Source of the DNA: an uncultured Roseobacter sp.
GTDB taxonomy: Bacteria > Pseudomonadota > Alphaproteobacteria > Rhodobacterales > Rhodobacteraceae
Reading direction: 5' to 3'
DNA: 43,231 nt
Assembly: GCF_947493125.1 (NCBI RefSeq)
Contig: NZ_CANLQB010000017.1
Location: forward strand, 1-43,231
Numbering within the stretch: position 1 is the stretch's first letter; each line of letters opens with the position of its first letter. Below the pieces are notes generated by a model. It did no database searches and was not told the DNA's origin. It saw only the letters and a list, made by a program, of their open reading frames with translations. Both the position numbers and the translations under genes were made by a program. Positions 16,966 to 24,329 of this stretch are shown here, one piece after another.

Positions 16966-16994
16966 TGATATCAAGCCGTATATATATGATATCA
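16966..16994. promoter_or_regulatory. Twin palindromic operator of the FitAB-type toxin-antitoxin operon
   Basis: The 8-base palindrome TGATATCA occurs exactly twice, at 16966-16973 and 16987-16994, 21 bases apart centre to centre, which is two turns of the helix. Between them lies an AT-rich GTATATATAT run that could form part of the promoter. The pair ends 19 bases before the antitoxin ATG. Ribbon-helix-helix antitoxins such as FitA bind paired short palindromes to repress their own operon, so this is the probable operator. Confidence 0.7.
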
Positions 16995-17013
16995 TCTGCA
17001 AGGAGATACTGCT

Positions 17014-17253
17014 ATGGGCGATATGACAGTCAGAAACATCCCAGAGGACCAACACCTTGCGTTGAAACGATTGGCACGGCTCAAGGGTGGCAGCGCCGAG
17101 GCGGAAGCTCGGAAGGCAATCGCGTTCTATGTGGAAGCTCAGAGCGACCGAGGCTTTGGCTCGCGTTTGCATGAAAAATATGGCGGTATTGTGGATCAAG
17201 ACTTTTCGATTGATCGCGAAGGAGGCTCAAGCGATCCCGTGTCGTTTGAATGA
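17014..17253 (+). CDS. FitA-like ribbon-helix-helix antitoxin
   Basis: A 79-residue antitoxin. The N-terminal strand MTVRNIPEDQHLALKRLARLKGGSAEAEARKAIAFYVE (residues 4-42) is a ribbon-helix-helix DNA-binding domain of the FitA/VapB kind, and the flexible C-terminus (FGSRLHEKYGG and beyond) is the segment that normally wraps the toxin. AAGGAG sits 8 bases before the ATG. The stop overlaps the toxin start by four bases (ATGA), so the two are translationally coupled. It should bind its toxin partner and the twin TGATATCA operator just upstream. The toxin-antitoxin pair may stabilise the plasmid. Confidence 0.88.
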   Translation: MGDMTVRNIPEDQHLALKRLARLKGGSAEAEARKAIAFYVEAQSDRGFGSRLHEKYGGIVDQDFSIDREGGSSDPVSFE

Positions 17254-17684
17254 TCATTCTCGATACAATGGTTCTGTCGGAGCCAATGAAACCCAAGCCT
17301 GATCCATCAGTAATCTCGTGGCTTGATGAACAAGCCCCGGGGGACCTCTATGTCACGATCATCAACAAGGCCGAAATGAACTATGGCCTGCATAATCTGC
17401 CCGATGGCGCTCGAAAAGATGCTCTTAGGGGCGCGGTGATAGGTCTCTTTGTGGACGACTTTGCGGGCAGAGTCCTCAGCTTTGGTTCAGATGCAGCCGA
17501 GCAATTCGGAATACACATAGCGCGTGTCCGGAGAAAGCACGGTAAGGACTATGTGAAGGATTTGGATGGAATGATCGCAGCTATCGCGCTCAGTGAGGTC
17601 GATTGCAAAGTTGCCACCCGTGATGTCAGACCCTTCGAAGCTATGGGGGTCGAGGTAATCAATCCGTGGGATGCAGTGATGTGA
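17250..17684 (+). CDS. FitB/VapC-type PIN-domain ribonuclease toxin
   Basis: A 144-residue PIN-domain toxin of the FitB branch. The acidic residues that hold the catalytic metal are in place: Asp5 (MIILDTMVLSE), Glu42 (NKAEMNYG), Asp104 in VKDLDGMIAAIA and Asp125 in TRDVRPFE. The LDTMVLSEPMKP opening and the C-terminal VEVINPW strand are typical of the group. These toxins cleave RNA, often initiator or other tRNAs; the target here cannot be deduced. The gene overlaps the antitoxin gene by four bases and is convergent with the nuclease gene 36 bases further on. Confidence 0.9.
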   Translation: MIILDTMVLSEPMKPKPDPSVISWLDEQAPGDLYVTIINKAEMNYGLHNLPDGARKDALRGAVIGLFVDDFAGRVLSFGSDAAEQFGIHIARVRRKHGKDYVKDLDGMIAAIALSEVDCKVATRDVRPFEAMGVEVINPWDAVM

Positions 17685-17720
17685 TCCCGCCATTTCGCAT
17701 CCCGCGTGAGTTTCGAGCGG

Positions 17721-18443
17721 CTAGCACCAGGACTGCCGCGACCCGCCCGTATATGGGCGCGCAAACCCCTCATCCACCATCGTAGCTGCCACGTCCTTAC
17801 CATCGAGCGTGAGCTGCGCCAGTCGCCGCTGATATCTATCGGGGTTTGCGCGAAAGCTCAGCTGCGCCTCTGACGCGGCATCGAGGAGATCCCGCAAGCG
17901 GGCGGTTGCAGCCTCACCTCGCACTCGCTCGCTTTCACAGGCGGCTTCGAATGTTTCGGGTGCATCAAAGCCGATCAAGCGGATCGTTTCGCCGTCGAGG
18001 CGTACCGTGTCGCCATCTACTACGGCTAACCGGCTGGTTGCTACACTCACTATTGCTTGCCTGATCTCTGTAGCTATCTGGCTCTTGAGGATGTCGAGGT
18101 CGGAAAACCATATGCACAGCAAGGTCAGTACGAAGCCGAAGACCAGTGTGCCAAGAAATACCCCGCTCCTGCGGCGTATCCGTGGCCGGAGGCGCCGTAG
18201 TCGTCTGATTGGCCGTCTGATCAACACGGGCGTGCCAAGTCTCCTATGGGGGCATTGGTGGCAAAGTGTTTCGCCTTCAATATGGCCGTTTATGACCTCC
18301 AGTCCAAGAAACCTGCCCGCCGATTTGGCCAGCTCGTAAAGGGGCCCCGTTGCGGTCGGTGTGGGTTGGTTTCGTATGTTGTGTGGGCGGACCCATCCAT
18401 GCGTGAGTCTTTGGATTTGTGAGGCTGTGAAAAGATGATCCAT
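17721..18443 (-). CDS. Membrane-anchored thermonuclease (SNase-like) family protein
   Basis: A 240-residue protein with a C-terminal staphylococcal-nuclease fold (about 140-235): AVVDGDTVRLDGETIRLIGFDAPETF supplies the metal-binding Asp residues and the first catalytic Arg, CESERVRGEAATARLRDLL the catalytic Glu region, and DRYQRRLAQLTLDGKDVAATMVDEGFARPY the second Arg and the closing helix. One transmembrane helix (about 93-115, FLGTLVFGFVLTLLCIWF) precedes it, so the enzyme probably faces the periplasm. The first 90 residues are Arg-rich and not conserved-looking, so the true start may lie further in. Plasmid-borne nucleases of this type are common in Rhodobacterales; the role is unproved. 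Confidence 0.75.
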   Translation of the reverse strand: MDHLFTASQIQRLTHGWVRPHNIRNQPTPTATGPLYELAKSAGRFLGLEVINGHIEGETLCHQCPHRRLGTPVLIRRPIRRLRRLRPRIRRRSGVFLGTLVFGFVLTLLCIWFSDLDILKSQIATEIRQAIVSVATSRLAVVDGDTVRLDGETIRLIGFDAPETFEAACESERVRGEAATARLRDLLDAASEAQLSFRANPDRYQRRLAQLTLDGKDVAATMVDEGFARPYTGGSRQSWC

Positions 18444-18743
18444 GAGACAGAGCCGCTTTGGCCATCACAGATGAATGCAATGTGGCGTCAGAGTGATGTG
18501 AACGATCACCACCGGCCACCTCCCTCGTTTCTCTTTTGATGGGGACGAAGGAAACGCCCGAAGAATGTCCCTTCAGCTCGTCGATTGGGATCTGCGCCTA
18601 CGGCTCCGATCGCAAGATCCTGATGAGCTTCAGCAAACAGATAATCGGCTCCCCCACGCTGCGCGCGGTCCCCCCAATTTTCCGCCTGCATCCTTCATTC
18701 GATCCCTTCTTGCTTATCCCCATCGAAACAAAGGAGATGACCA
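18444..18743. other. Upstream region of the DUF736 gene
   Basis: About 300 bases without a supported gene; the open frames here are motif-free. It is divergently placed between the nuclease gene and the DUF736 gene and should hold promoters for both. The DUF736 gene has a good AAAGGAG ribosome site at its right end. I see no palindrome or terminator. Confidence 0.4.
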
Positions 18744-19067
18744 ATGGCAATCGACGGACAAATCACCCGCACTGACGACGACGCATTCACCGGCTGGATC
18801 GCATCGCTGACCTTCGACGTGGATATCACGCTCACACCGAACCCCCACAAAGCCAAAGACACCCACCCGGACTTTGAGATCAACACACGCACCCCGCGCA
18901 ACCGGGTCATCCGCATCGGCTCTGCTTGGGAGCAGACCAGCAACCGCACCGGTGCCGACTATCTCAGCATGGCGGTCATGGTGAACGGCCAGCAGGTCCG
19001 CGTGAACGCACTGCGCACAGACGACGATCCCGAGGGTGAGTACCGCCTGGTTCCGCTGGCTGGCTAA
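18744..19067 (+). CDS. DUF736 family protein
   Basis: A 107-residue protein of the DUF736 family, small beta-rich proteins common on alphaproteobacterial plasmids and integrative elements next to conjugation genes. Hallmarks are the DGQITRTDDDAFTGWIASLTFDVDITLTPN opening, PDFEINTRTPRNRVIRIGSAWEQTS in the middle and YLSMAVMVNGQQVRVNALR near the end. The biochemical role is unknown. AAAGGAG lies about 9 bases before the ATG. A GC-rich hairpin and a terminator follow, so the gene may be expressed alone. It opens the transfer-associated block that continues with the TSCPD-like and ArdC genes. Confidence 0.88.
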   Translation: MAIDGQITRTDDDAFTGWIASLTFDVDITLTPNPHKAKDTHPDFEINTRTPRNRVIRIGSAWEQTSNRTGADYLSMAVMVNGQQVRVNALRTDDDPEGEYRLVPLAG

Positions 19068-19077
19068 GGCCAGACCA

Positions 19078-19097
19078 GGGGCGGCGTAAGCCGCCCC
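19078..19097 (+). terminator. GC-rich hairpin after DUF736
   Basis: Perfect 8-base stem GGGGCGGC / GCCGCCCC with a GTAA loop, starting 11 bases after the DUF736 stop. There is no T run, so it may protect the mRNA end or assist the stronger terminator 60 bases further on. Confidence 0.45.
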
Positions 19098-19155
19098 CCG
19101 GAACCGGGCATCGAGCAGCGGGCACAAAGACCCGGCAAGCCAAAAATGGCCACCT

Positions 19156-19186
19156 CCGTCGCCCCGTCCTCCGGGCGGCGGTTTTT
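19156..19186 (+). terminator. Rho-independent terminator between DUF736 and TSCPD-like gene
   Basis: A 9-base stem (19156-19164 with 19173-19181, one G-U pair) around an 8-base loop, followed directly by TTTTT at 19182-19186. This is the clearest intrinsic terminator in the plus direction in this part of the window and separates the DUF736 gene from the next gene, or attenuates read-through into it. Confidence 0.7.
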
Positions 19187-19247
19187 CCGAAAAACACGCC
19201 TTTCTTTCCGCGTGACCGGGCGGCATCAACTCCCAGAGGATCTCGAG

Positions 19248-19601
19248 ATGAAAGACAAGCCAGACCCCCGACATCACCTGCCCGGTCGACGGCTCACCGA
19301 GACCCGGCGCTTTGAAACGCCCGAGGGGCACACAATCCACTTGTCCGTTGGATTTGATCCAAACGAAGACGGCAGACCGCGTGAGGTTTTCTACTCCGCG
19401 GGCTTCAAGTCCGGCTCCGCTCTGGAGTTCCAGATACAAGACGCCTGTGTGCTGATCTCCCTCTTGCTGCAGCACGGCCACCGTCCCGAAAACATCACGA
19501 AGTCGCTCGCGCGCACAGAGCAGCCAGACGGATCTATCACTTACGCGAGTATTACAGGTCTGATCGCAGCCGAGCTGGCTGGAGCAGATACATCGCGTTG
19601 A
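19248..19601 (+). CDS. Small TSCPD-like domain protein, transfer-region associated
   Basis: From ATG 19248 (GAGG 9-10 bases upstream) this gives 117 residues. The open frame extends 5' to 19146, but that part overlaps the terminator and carries no similarity. The pattern REVFYSAGFKSGSALEFQIQDACVLISLLLQHGHRPENITKSLAR resembles the TSCPD domain found at the end of B12-dependent ribonucleotide reductase and as stand-alone proteins in Rhodobacterales, although the name-giving cysteine motif is missing. The stand-alone versions have no known activity. It lies between DUF736 and ArdC genes on the same strand. Confidence 0.6.
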   Translation: MKDKPDPRHHLPGRRLTETRRFETPEGHTIHLSVGFDPNEDGRPREVFYSAGFKSGSALEFQIQDACVLISLLLQHGHRPENITKSLARTEQPDGSITYASITGLIAAELAGADTSR

Positions 19602-20149
19602 TCAGCGCATGAGCCTCTTGAGGATTTGGTTTTCATGAAGGACGTTCATCGGCAGTGAGGCCCCTGCCCCGCCTATGGGCGTGTCACCGCGCCCTAGGTT
19701 CCGGCCGGCGCCGCCGGCCTCCACCCAGAACACCCCTCCCCGATGCGAGCTGATGCAATAGGCTTGAACCCGTCTCTCCGAGCCGCCTTCAAACCTTTCC
19801 TTCATGCCCACCCTGGGCAGGCGCGATCTGCCCTGCGGGTGACGGTCGCTGGGGCGACGGATCTGCGATCCTGATTTTTCATGGTCCCTTGGGGTTCGCG
19901 CAAGCGCGATACGCCACTTCGGGACGTCAGGGTGGAGGCGCAGCCTCCCCCCTCGGACAAGATCAATAGACAAGACCGAGTTGTCGGCTGCGCCTCCGGT
20001 CCGCACCACTCCTGTCGATTGATCCTGTCTCGCCCCCCTCCGCACTCGCCGTGAGCAGGTTTGCAAGCACAGCCGCGTTTCACGCGGTTGGCTTCAAACC
20101 CGCCAATTCGGGGCAACGACCCCAAACCTCACCACAAAGGAATTAGGAC
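19602..20149. repeat. Long GC-rich leader before ardC with inverted repeats
   Basis: About 550 bases with no supported gene. It is rich in short inverted repeats. The 12-base GGAGGCGCAGCC at 19934-19945 recurs in inverted orientation at 19986-19997 (40 bases between), and its first copy is itself part of a hairpin (GGAGGC GCA GCCTCC, 19934-19948). Further small stems occur nearer the ardC ATG (for example CGCG TTTCA CGCG). The length and structure suggest a regulated leader, or a single-stranded promoter that could fire on entering DNA; the latter is only a suggestion. Confidence 0.45.
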
Positions 20150-21049
20150 ATGGCCAAGGAACGTTTCGACATCAAACAGCATGTGACCGACGCGATCATT
20201 GCGGAGATCGAGGCGGGGACGCCGCCGTGGCGTAAGCCGTGGACGGGAGAGACGGGCGGGGCCTGTTTTCCACTGCGGCACAATGGGGATGCCTATCGCG
20301 GGATCAACATTCTGATTTTGTGGCTCACGTCGATGAACCGAGGCTATACCTCTGCCCGGTGGATGACCTTCAAGCAAGCGCAGGAGCTGGGCGGTTGTGT
20401 GCGCAAGGGCGAGAGATCCACGAAATCGGTCTACTACGGCACCTATGAAAAGGAGACCGAGGGCGAGACTGGCGAGACCGAAACCCGCACCGGCCGGTTC
20501 GCCAAGTCGTTCAGTGTCTTCAATGCGGATCAGATCGAGGGGTTGCCCGACGACTATTACATCCGGCCCGCGCCGCCGCGTGATCTGGGCACCGAGGCAG
20601 ATCCGGGGCTTGATGCCTTCTTTGCGGCAACGGGGGCTAAGATTATGACCACGGACGATCCTCGCGCGTATTACTCGCCACAGGATGATCATGTTCACAT
20701 GCCGCCGATTGCGACGTTTCACGACGCGGCAGGGTACTATGGGTGCCTAAGCCATGAGGTTGGTCACTACTACCTCGCTGACCACCGGATTGGAACGCAG
20801 AAGAAATTCACCACCAAGGCCGAGTACGCCATGGGCGAGTTGGAGGCCGAGATTTTCAGTGCCTTTTTGGCGGTACATCTCGGCTTTGAGCCACACTTTG
20901 ATCAAACCGCGGCCTATGTCGAAAGCTGGTTGAAGGCGCTCAAAGAAGATCGGAACGCGATTTTTTCAGCTGCTGCGCCGGCGCAAAAGGCGTTCGATCA
21001 TGTGGTGGGTCTTGCCGCAGATAGTGGGGCAGACGCAGAAGCCGCTTAG
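20150..21049 (+). CDS. ArdC-like antirestriction protein with zincin metallopeptidase domain
   Basis: A 299-residue protein of the ArdC group. The N-terminal part (residues 1-130; KERFDIKQHVTDAIIAEIEAGTPPWRKPW, then NGDAYRGINILIL) is the single-stranded-DNA-binding domain (former DUF1738). The C-terminal part is a zincin-like peptidase with the HExxH motif in CLSHEVGHYYL near residues 201-208 and a downstream Glu in GELEAEIFSAFLA. ArdC proteins coat and protect plasmid DNA on entry and some inhibit restriction enzymes. The strong AAGGA and AGGA signals lie before the ATG. It is convergent with the traG-side membrane-protein gene and ends in a good hairpin. The long structured leader is unusual. 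Confidence 0.88.
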   Translation: MAKERFDIKQHVTDAIIAEIEAGTPPWRKPWTGETGGACFPLRHNGDAYRGINILILWLTSMNRGYTSARWMTFKQAQELGGCVRKGERSTKSVYYGTYEKETEGETGETETRTGRFAKSFSVFNADQIEGLPDDYYIRPAPPRDLGTEADPGLDAFFAATGAKIMTTDDPRAYYSPQDDHVHMPPIATFHDAAGYYGCLSHEVGHYYLADHRIGTQKKFTTKAEYAMGELEAEIFSAFLAVHLGFEPHFDQTAAYVESWLKALKEDRNAIFSAAAPAQKAFDHVVGLAADSGADAEAA

Positions 21050-21067
21050 CAATGTTGGGGCCGTCTG

Positions 21068-21098
21068 CAGCTGCATCGCCTGAAAGGCGGTGCAGCTG
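21068..21098 (+). terminator. Hairpin terminator after ardC
   Basis: A 13-base stem (21068-21080 with 21086-21098, one G-U pair) closed by a TGAAA loop and followed by TTT, starting 19 bases after the ardC stop. The T run is short, but the position and stability fit a terminator between convergent units. Confidence 0.6.
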
Positions 21099-21204
21099 TT
21101 TGAGCGTGTTGCGTTCAATCGACTTCAGATCTCGCTGCCTCTCGCCTTTGGCTCGAACGCGAAATCTGAAACGCGTCAGACCTGTGCAAACCCAACACGC
21201 TCTG

Positions 21205-21222
21205 ATCGGCGCTCGCGCCGAT
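21205..21222. repeat. Perfect palindrome between convergent genes
   Basis: ATCGGCGC TC GCGCCGAT, 8-base arms and a 2-base centre, about 40 bases before the end of the minus-strand membrane-protein gene. It could act as the terminator stem for that operon, but no T run is adjacent on either strand. Confidence 0.35.
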
Positions 21223-21261
21223 GTGCCCTGCATGCGTTATCCAGTCGTAGGCATTTCGACT

Positions 21262-21774
21262 TCAGGAGAAATGGCATCGACCGGAGCAGGTCGTAAGCGG
21301 AGACACCATACATCGGAGCGTCGGCCTGTGGATAACGGATGCAGGGCGCCACCTTTCTGAGTTGGGTTTGCCGCTTGCAAATGCGCGCAGGATCAGCCCG
21401 ATCATCACGGCGACCACGTGGCCTTGTAGCATGATGTCCGTGACTGGCGCGTATGTCGCTTGCGGGACGTAGAGTAGACCACCGCCGCAGACGACGAGGG
21501 TCAGGCCGCCGAAGATCCACGAGGCGCGGCCCAGGGCCACGCTCGTGAACCATGCCGCAAAGATGCATGCAATGGGCATAATGCCCGATGCGGTTTCACT
21601 GACCAAAACCGGGTAAGCGTCGAAGATGATCGCGGCTGCTGTAAACAAAGCGGAGAAGATGAGAGGCCGAAGACCAGTGAGGGCGCCGCGCGCCGAAAGG
21701 CGAGGACGCGGGCGCCGCACGGGATGCGACGGTTGCGGGTCCAACCCGCCGTCTACAACACGAAGCTTTGCCAT
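21262..21774 (-). CDS. Small membrane protein downstream of traG
   Basis: From ATG 21774 (AAGGAGG 5-7 bases upstream) this is 170 residues. After a basic N-terminal 30 residues it has about four hydrophobic helices: LRPLIFSALFTAAAIIF, IMPIACIFAAWFTSVAL, WIFGGLTLVVCGGGLLYV and GHVVAVMIGLILRAFA. The last 38 residues are polar, Arg- and Ser-rich and unlike the rest, so the true protein may once have ended near residue 130 and now runs on. No family is recognised. It starts 17 bases after the traG stop on the same strand, so it is part of the tra operon, perhaps an inner-membrane accessory of transfer. Confidence 0.65.
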   Translation of the reverse strand: MAKLRVVDGGLDPQPSHPVRRPRPRLSARGALTGLRPLIFSALFTAAAIIFDAYPVLVSETASGIMPIACIFAAWFTSVALGRASWIFGGLTLVVCGGGLLYVPQATYAPVTDIMLQGHVVAVMIGLILRAFASGKPNSERWRPASVIHRPTLRCMVSPLTTCSGRCHFS

Positions 21775-21790
21775 GGCCCCTCCTTGTCTA

Positions 21791-23689
21791 TCAACTGGCC
21801 CGTTTTGCGAACCGGTTGGCGCCGAGCTTTTCAACCATCTCAGGACGCCGGAAATAGACCGCGCGCCCGCAGCGCAGCGGGCGGCGGCCCTGGACAAAGA
21901 CGAGCTGTTCGTCAGAACGCATCTCCTGCAGGATCTCATGCGCCAGGATCAAACGTCGTTTTTGGTCCGAGTAGTTGCGGGTGTTGGTGGCGCGTTTGCT
22001 GAACATGCTGGACTTGGTTCGGGTCACGGCTTCAACAGTATACTCGCCGCACATGGCCGAGAGCTCTTCCGCCGTTTTGGGATCAGCGATAGCCGCGAAA
22101 ATCCGGAAGGATGTGGACTCGAACCACGCGGGTTTGGCCTGTGGTCCCCATGTGTCGACCAGCTGCCCAATGCTTTGATAGATCATCAGCAAAGTGATCC
22201 CGTACTTCCGACCGGCATCCCGTGCGGTCTGCAAGATACCCATGCGCCCGATCAGAAACGCCTCGTCGAGCAAGAATAGGGTGCGGTCTTTGACTTCGCC
22301 GTCCGCTTCATAGAGCGAGTTCAGCAGCGCGCCGACGATGACGCGGCCAAAGCCGGGGTGCGTTTGCAGTGTCTTCAAATCGAGATTGATGAAGACATCG
22401 GTCTTGCCCTCGCGCAGCGAGGCCGATGTGAAATGGTTCCCGCTGACGAGCTGGCCGAAGCGCTCAAAGGACAGCCACTGGGTTTCCTTGGCCGCGTTTG
22501 CGTAAACGCCAGAGAAGGTCGTATCGGTCATGCGGATGAAGGGAGCGACCGTCTCCCGCACGAAGCTGTTGCGGCTTTCCTGATAGATGCCTTCAAGCCG
22601 TTTCTTCAAATCGGGCTCAGGCGATGCGATGATCTTTCGAAGGTATCGCAGGTTTTGCTTTGACGGGTCCGTGTTGCCGGAGAGCATGATATCTCCCAGA
22701 ATACCAGTGATCAGTTGCAAGGCCGAGTTGCGGAAAAAGTCGTCCGACCCGCTTGAGACGGATGGCTTTTCCGTCATGAGCCAGCTTGCAGTTGCTGCCA
22801 CGCTTTCCTCTGGATTGCCCGAGTTGGCAATCCAATCGAGCACGTTAAAGCCGAGTTCAGGCCGATCCGGATCAAGGGTATGTATGATCCGATCCTGCGC
22901 ATCACGCGCATCAGCCACCATGGGTGCGACTTCTTTGGATGGGTCCAGCACGACGAGAGAGCCCGACCAGTTTAGGGCGGTTGGCACGACAACCGCGGTT
23001 GTCTTGAAGCCACCCGATCCGGCAAAGACCAATCCATGCGTCGGGCCGAACTGTCCGTTGAAGCACAGTTTGTCGTGGCGTCCCCCCTGCCCCCACGTGG
23101 ACTTGTCGGACGGAACGAAAGTCGGACCGGCGCTGTAGTCTTCATCTGGGCGATAGTTTTCGCCGATGACAATGCCCGGGCCGTCCGGGAAAAGCTCCGC
23201 AGCTTCGCTCTCGGTCATCCAGTCCGCATCGCCGTAGGTGGCGTTGCGCGACCGCTTGGCGCGCGTCTTGCCAGATCGCGTCTGCGTTGGTGGCCCCGTG
23301 CCCATGCGCATGAACCAGATGGCGAAGGGCAGTGCTACGATGGCAGCGGTGAGCGCATACGCGTCCACATGTGGCATCAGGTCTGCCCAGCTGTAGCCGC
23401 GCGCGGTGAATGGGGCGAGGCGCTGGTACTCTGCGATAGCTGCCCAGCCAATGACGACGAGGACACCGAGAGCGCTACCGACTGCCACGTCCCGGAAGCC
23501 AGTCTCATTCATGAGCGCGCGCAAGAAGAGCATGAGCGCAAGCATCGGGAAGAGGATGACAAGCGGAGGGCCGAGGCGCAGCAGTTCTGCATCGACCGCT
23601 CCTGCGAAGCTGTCAAAGAAGAAGCTGACCACGAATACCATCGCAACAGCGGCAGCAGCCGGTCCCGTGAGATAGAGCGCTCGGATCAT
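21791..23689 (-). CDS. traG: TraG/VirD4-type conjugative coupling protein
   Basis: A 632-residue type IV coupling ATPase that links the relaxosome to the mating channel. N-terminal transmembrane helices ([51 protein letters not shown]) anchor it in the inner membrane. Walker A is [18 protein letters not shown] near residue 226 and Walker B is [13 protein letters not shown] near 471, with the conserved LDPSKEV and [17 protein letters not shown] blocks between. The length matches TraG of Ti-type plasmids. It overlaps the preceding traD by four bases, so traC-traD-traG form one operon pointing away from oriT. No mating-channel genes are present in this window, so transfer would need a channel encoded elsewhere. 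Confidence 0.93.
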   Translation of the reverse strand: MIRALYLTGPAAAAVAMVFVVSFFFDSFAGAVDAELLRLGPPLVILFPMLALMLFLRALMNETGFRDVAVGSALGVLVVIGWAAIAEYQRLAPFTARGYSWADLMPHVDAYALTAAIVALPFAIWFMRMGTGPPTQTRSGKTRAKRSRNATYGDADWMTESEAAELFPDGPGIVIGENYRPDEDYSAGPTFVPSDKSTWGQGGRHDKLCFNGQFGPTHGLVFAGSGGFKTTAVVVPTALNWSGSLVVLDPSKEVAPMVADARDAQDRIIHTLDPDRPELGFNVLDWIANSGNPEESVAATASWLMTEKPSVSSGSDDFFRNSALQLITGILGDIMLSGNTDPSKQNLRYLRKIIASPEPDLKKRLEGIYQESRNSFVRETVAPFIRMTDTTFSGVYANAAKETQWLSFERFGQLVSGNHFTSASLREGKTDVFINLDLKTLQTHPGFGRVIVGALLNSLYEADGEVKDRTLFLLDEAFLIGRMGILQTARDAGRKYGITLLMIYQSIGQLVDTWGPQAKPAWFESTSFRIFAAIADPKTAEELSAMCGEYTVEAVTRTKSSMFSKRATNTRNYSDQKRRLILAHEILQEMRSDEQLVFVQGRRPLRCGRAVYFRRPEMVEKLGANRFAKRAS

Positions 23690-23928
23690 GAGAAGAAGGT
23701 CCTTCTCCCTCGCCGCTCGAGGCGGTGACGCTCTTCTGACTGTTCAAGTCGTTCGGCCAGGTCGACCAACCCGCCATAGAGGATGAGCTTGTCCACCTCC
23801 CCCATACCGGCTTTGACAATGAGGCCACCGAGTTCGATCTTGTGACGTGTGTCTTTCTTGCGGTCTGCGAGAGCGGCGCGCGCGCGGTCTGCCTCCACCT
23901 TACGCAGCCTGGCCCGAAGTGTGCCCAA
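23686..23928 (-). CDS. traD: Conjugal transfer protein TraD (Ti type)
   Basis: A short basic protein matching Ti-type TraD by its block [36 protein letters not shown]. Only this stretch and the Arg-rich tail are diagnostic. The frame is open far 5' into traC with no ATG near the expected start. A TTG at 23928, with AGAAGG 5 bases before it, gives about 80 residues and a short overlap with the end of traC (23900). The start is therefore uncertain; the longer frame begins at 24057. TraD is thought to be a relaxosome accessory in these plasmids. It overlaps traG by four bases. Confidence 0.7.
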   Translation of the reverse strand: MGTLRARLRKVEADRARAALADRKKDTRHKIELGGLIVKAGMGEVDKLILYGGLVDLAERLEQSEERHRLERRGRRTFFS

Positions 23929-24148
23929 CGGGCCCTTCTTGCGCTTTGTTACTGGCCCGCTTCTGAAATCGCCCGGCAAACTCCTTGAAGAGGGTCTTCC
24001 ACTCGGCGTCTGAAATGCTGAGATCAAGCAGGCCTTCGGCTGCGGCCAGCTTTCCAATCTTGATGGCGGCGCGTTCTTCTGCTTCCGAGATCTGCGCTTC
24101 GAGGGCTGCCATTTCTGCCTTGAGTGTTGCGATTGATTTACGTGCCAC
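23900..24148 (-). CDS. traC: Conjugal transfer protein TraC (Ti type)
   Basis: An 82-residue mostly helical protein, [35 protein letters not shown]..., with the coiled-coil N-terminus and [17 protein letters not shown] motif of TraC, the small accessory beside oriT in Ti-type transfer systems. The start is GTG at 24148 with AGGAG 6-7 bases before it. It is the first gene of the minus-strand traC-traD-traG operon and stands directly beside the oriT, divergent from traA. A 17-base perfect palindrome lies in its leader, 15 bases upstream of the start, and probably controls it. Confidence 0.88.
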   Translation of the reverse strand: MARKSIATLKAEMAALEAQISEAEERAAIKIGKLAAAEGLLDLSISDAEWKTLFKEFAGRFQKRASNKAQEGPVGHTSGQAA

Positions 24149-24162
24149 GGTGCTGCTCCTGT

Positions 24163-24179
24163 TTCTCGTATTACGAGAA
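24163..24179. promoter_or_regulatory. 17-base palindrome in the traC leader
   Basis: TTCTCGTA T TACGAGAA is a perfect dyad ending 14 bases upstream of the traC GTG. Its position in the promoter/leader region makes it a probable operator for a dimeric repressor, or a binding site for a relaxosome protein at the edge of oriT. No matching second copy was seen in the window. Confidence 0.6.
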
Positions 24180-24241
24180 TCTTGGCTTAGAGCAGAACGG
24201 CCGTAAAGCGGCCTCTTCGCCGTAGGCGGTCACTTGCCTTC

Positions 24242-24273
24242 AAGTGCGCACTTACGAGTTGCATTTGCAACTC
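24242..24273 (-). other. oriT: Origin of transfer (oriT), RSF1010/Ti-like nick region
   Basis: Between divergent traC and traA. Read on the minus strand, a perfect inverted repeat (GAGTTGCA AA TGCAACTC, 24273-24256) is followed at once by GTAAGTGCG and then CACTT. RSF1010 and pTiC58 oriT have the same plan: an inverted repeat directly 5' of a (G)TAAGTGCG core cut after that final G. By analogy the nick would fall between 24247 and 24246 on the minus strand. The core is itself a palindrome (AAGTGCGCACTT, 24242-24253), but only the minus strand has the T before AAGTGCG. TraA would be the relaxase that cuts here. Confidence 0.8.
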
Positions 24274-24329
24274 AGAGTGAAATCGCCAAGATTCATCGCG
24301 TGGATTCAATCGATTGAAAGGCGGGCGCC

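Noticed and set aside
23036-23728. 230-codon plus-strand frame inside traG
   Set aside because: Antisense to the conserved Walker A region of traG; its composition is that of a shadow frame.
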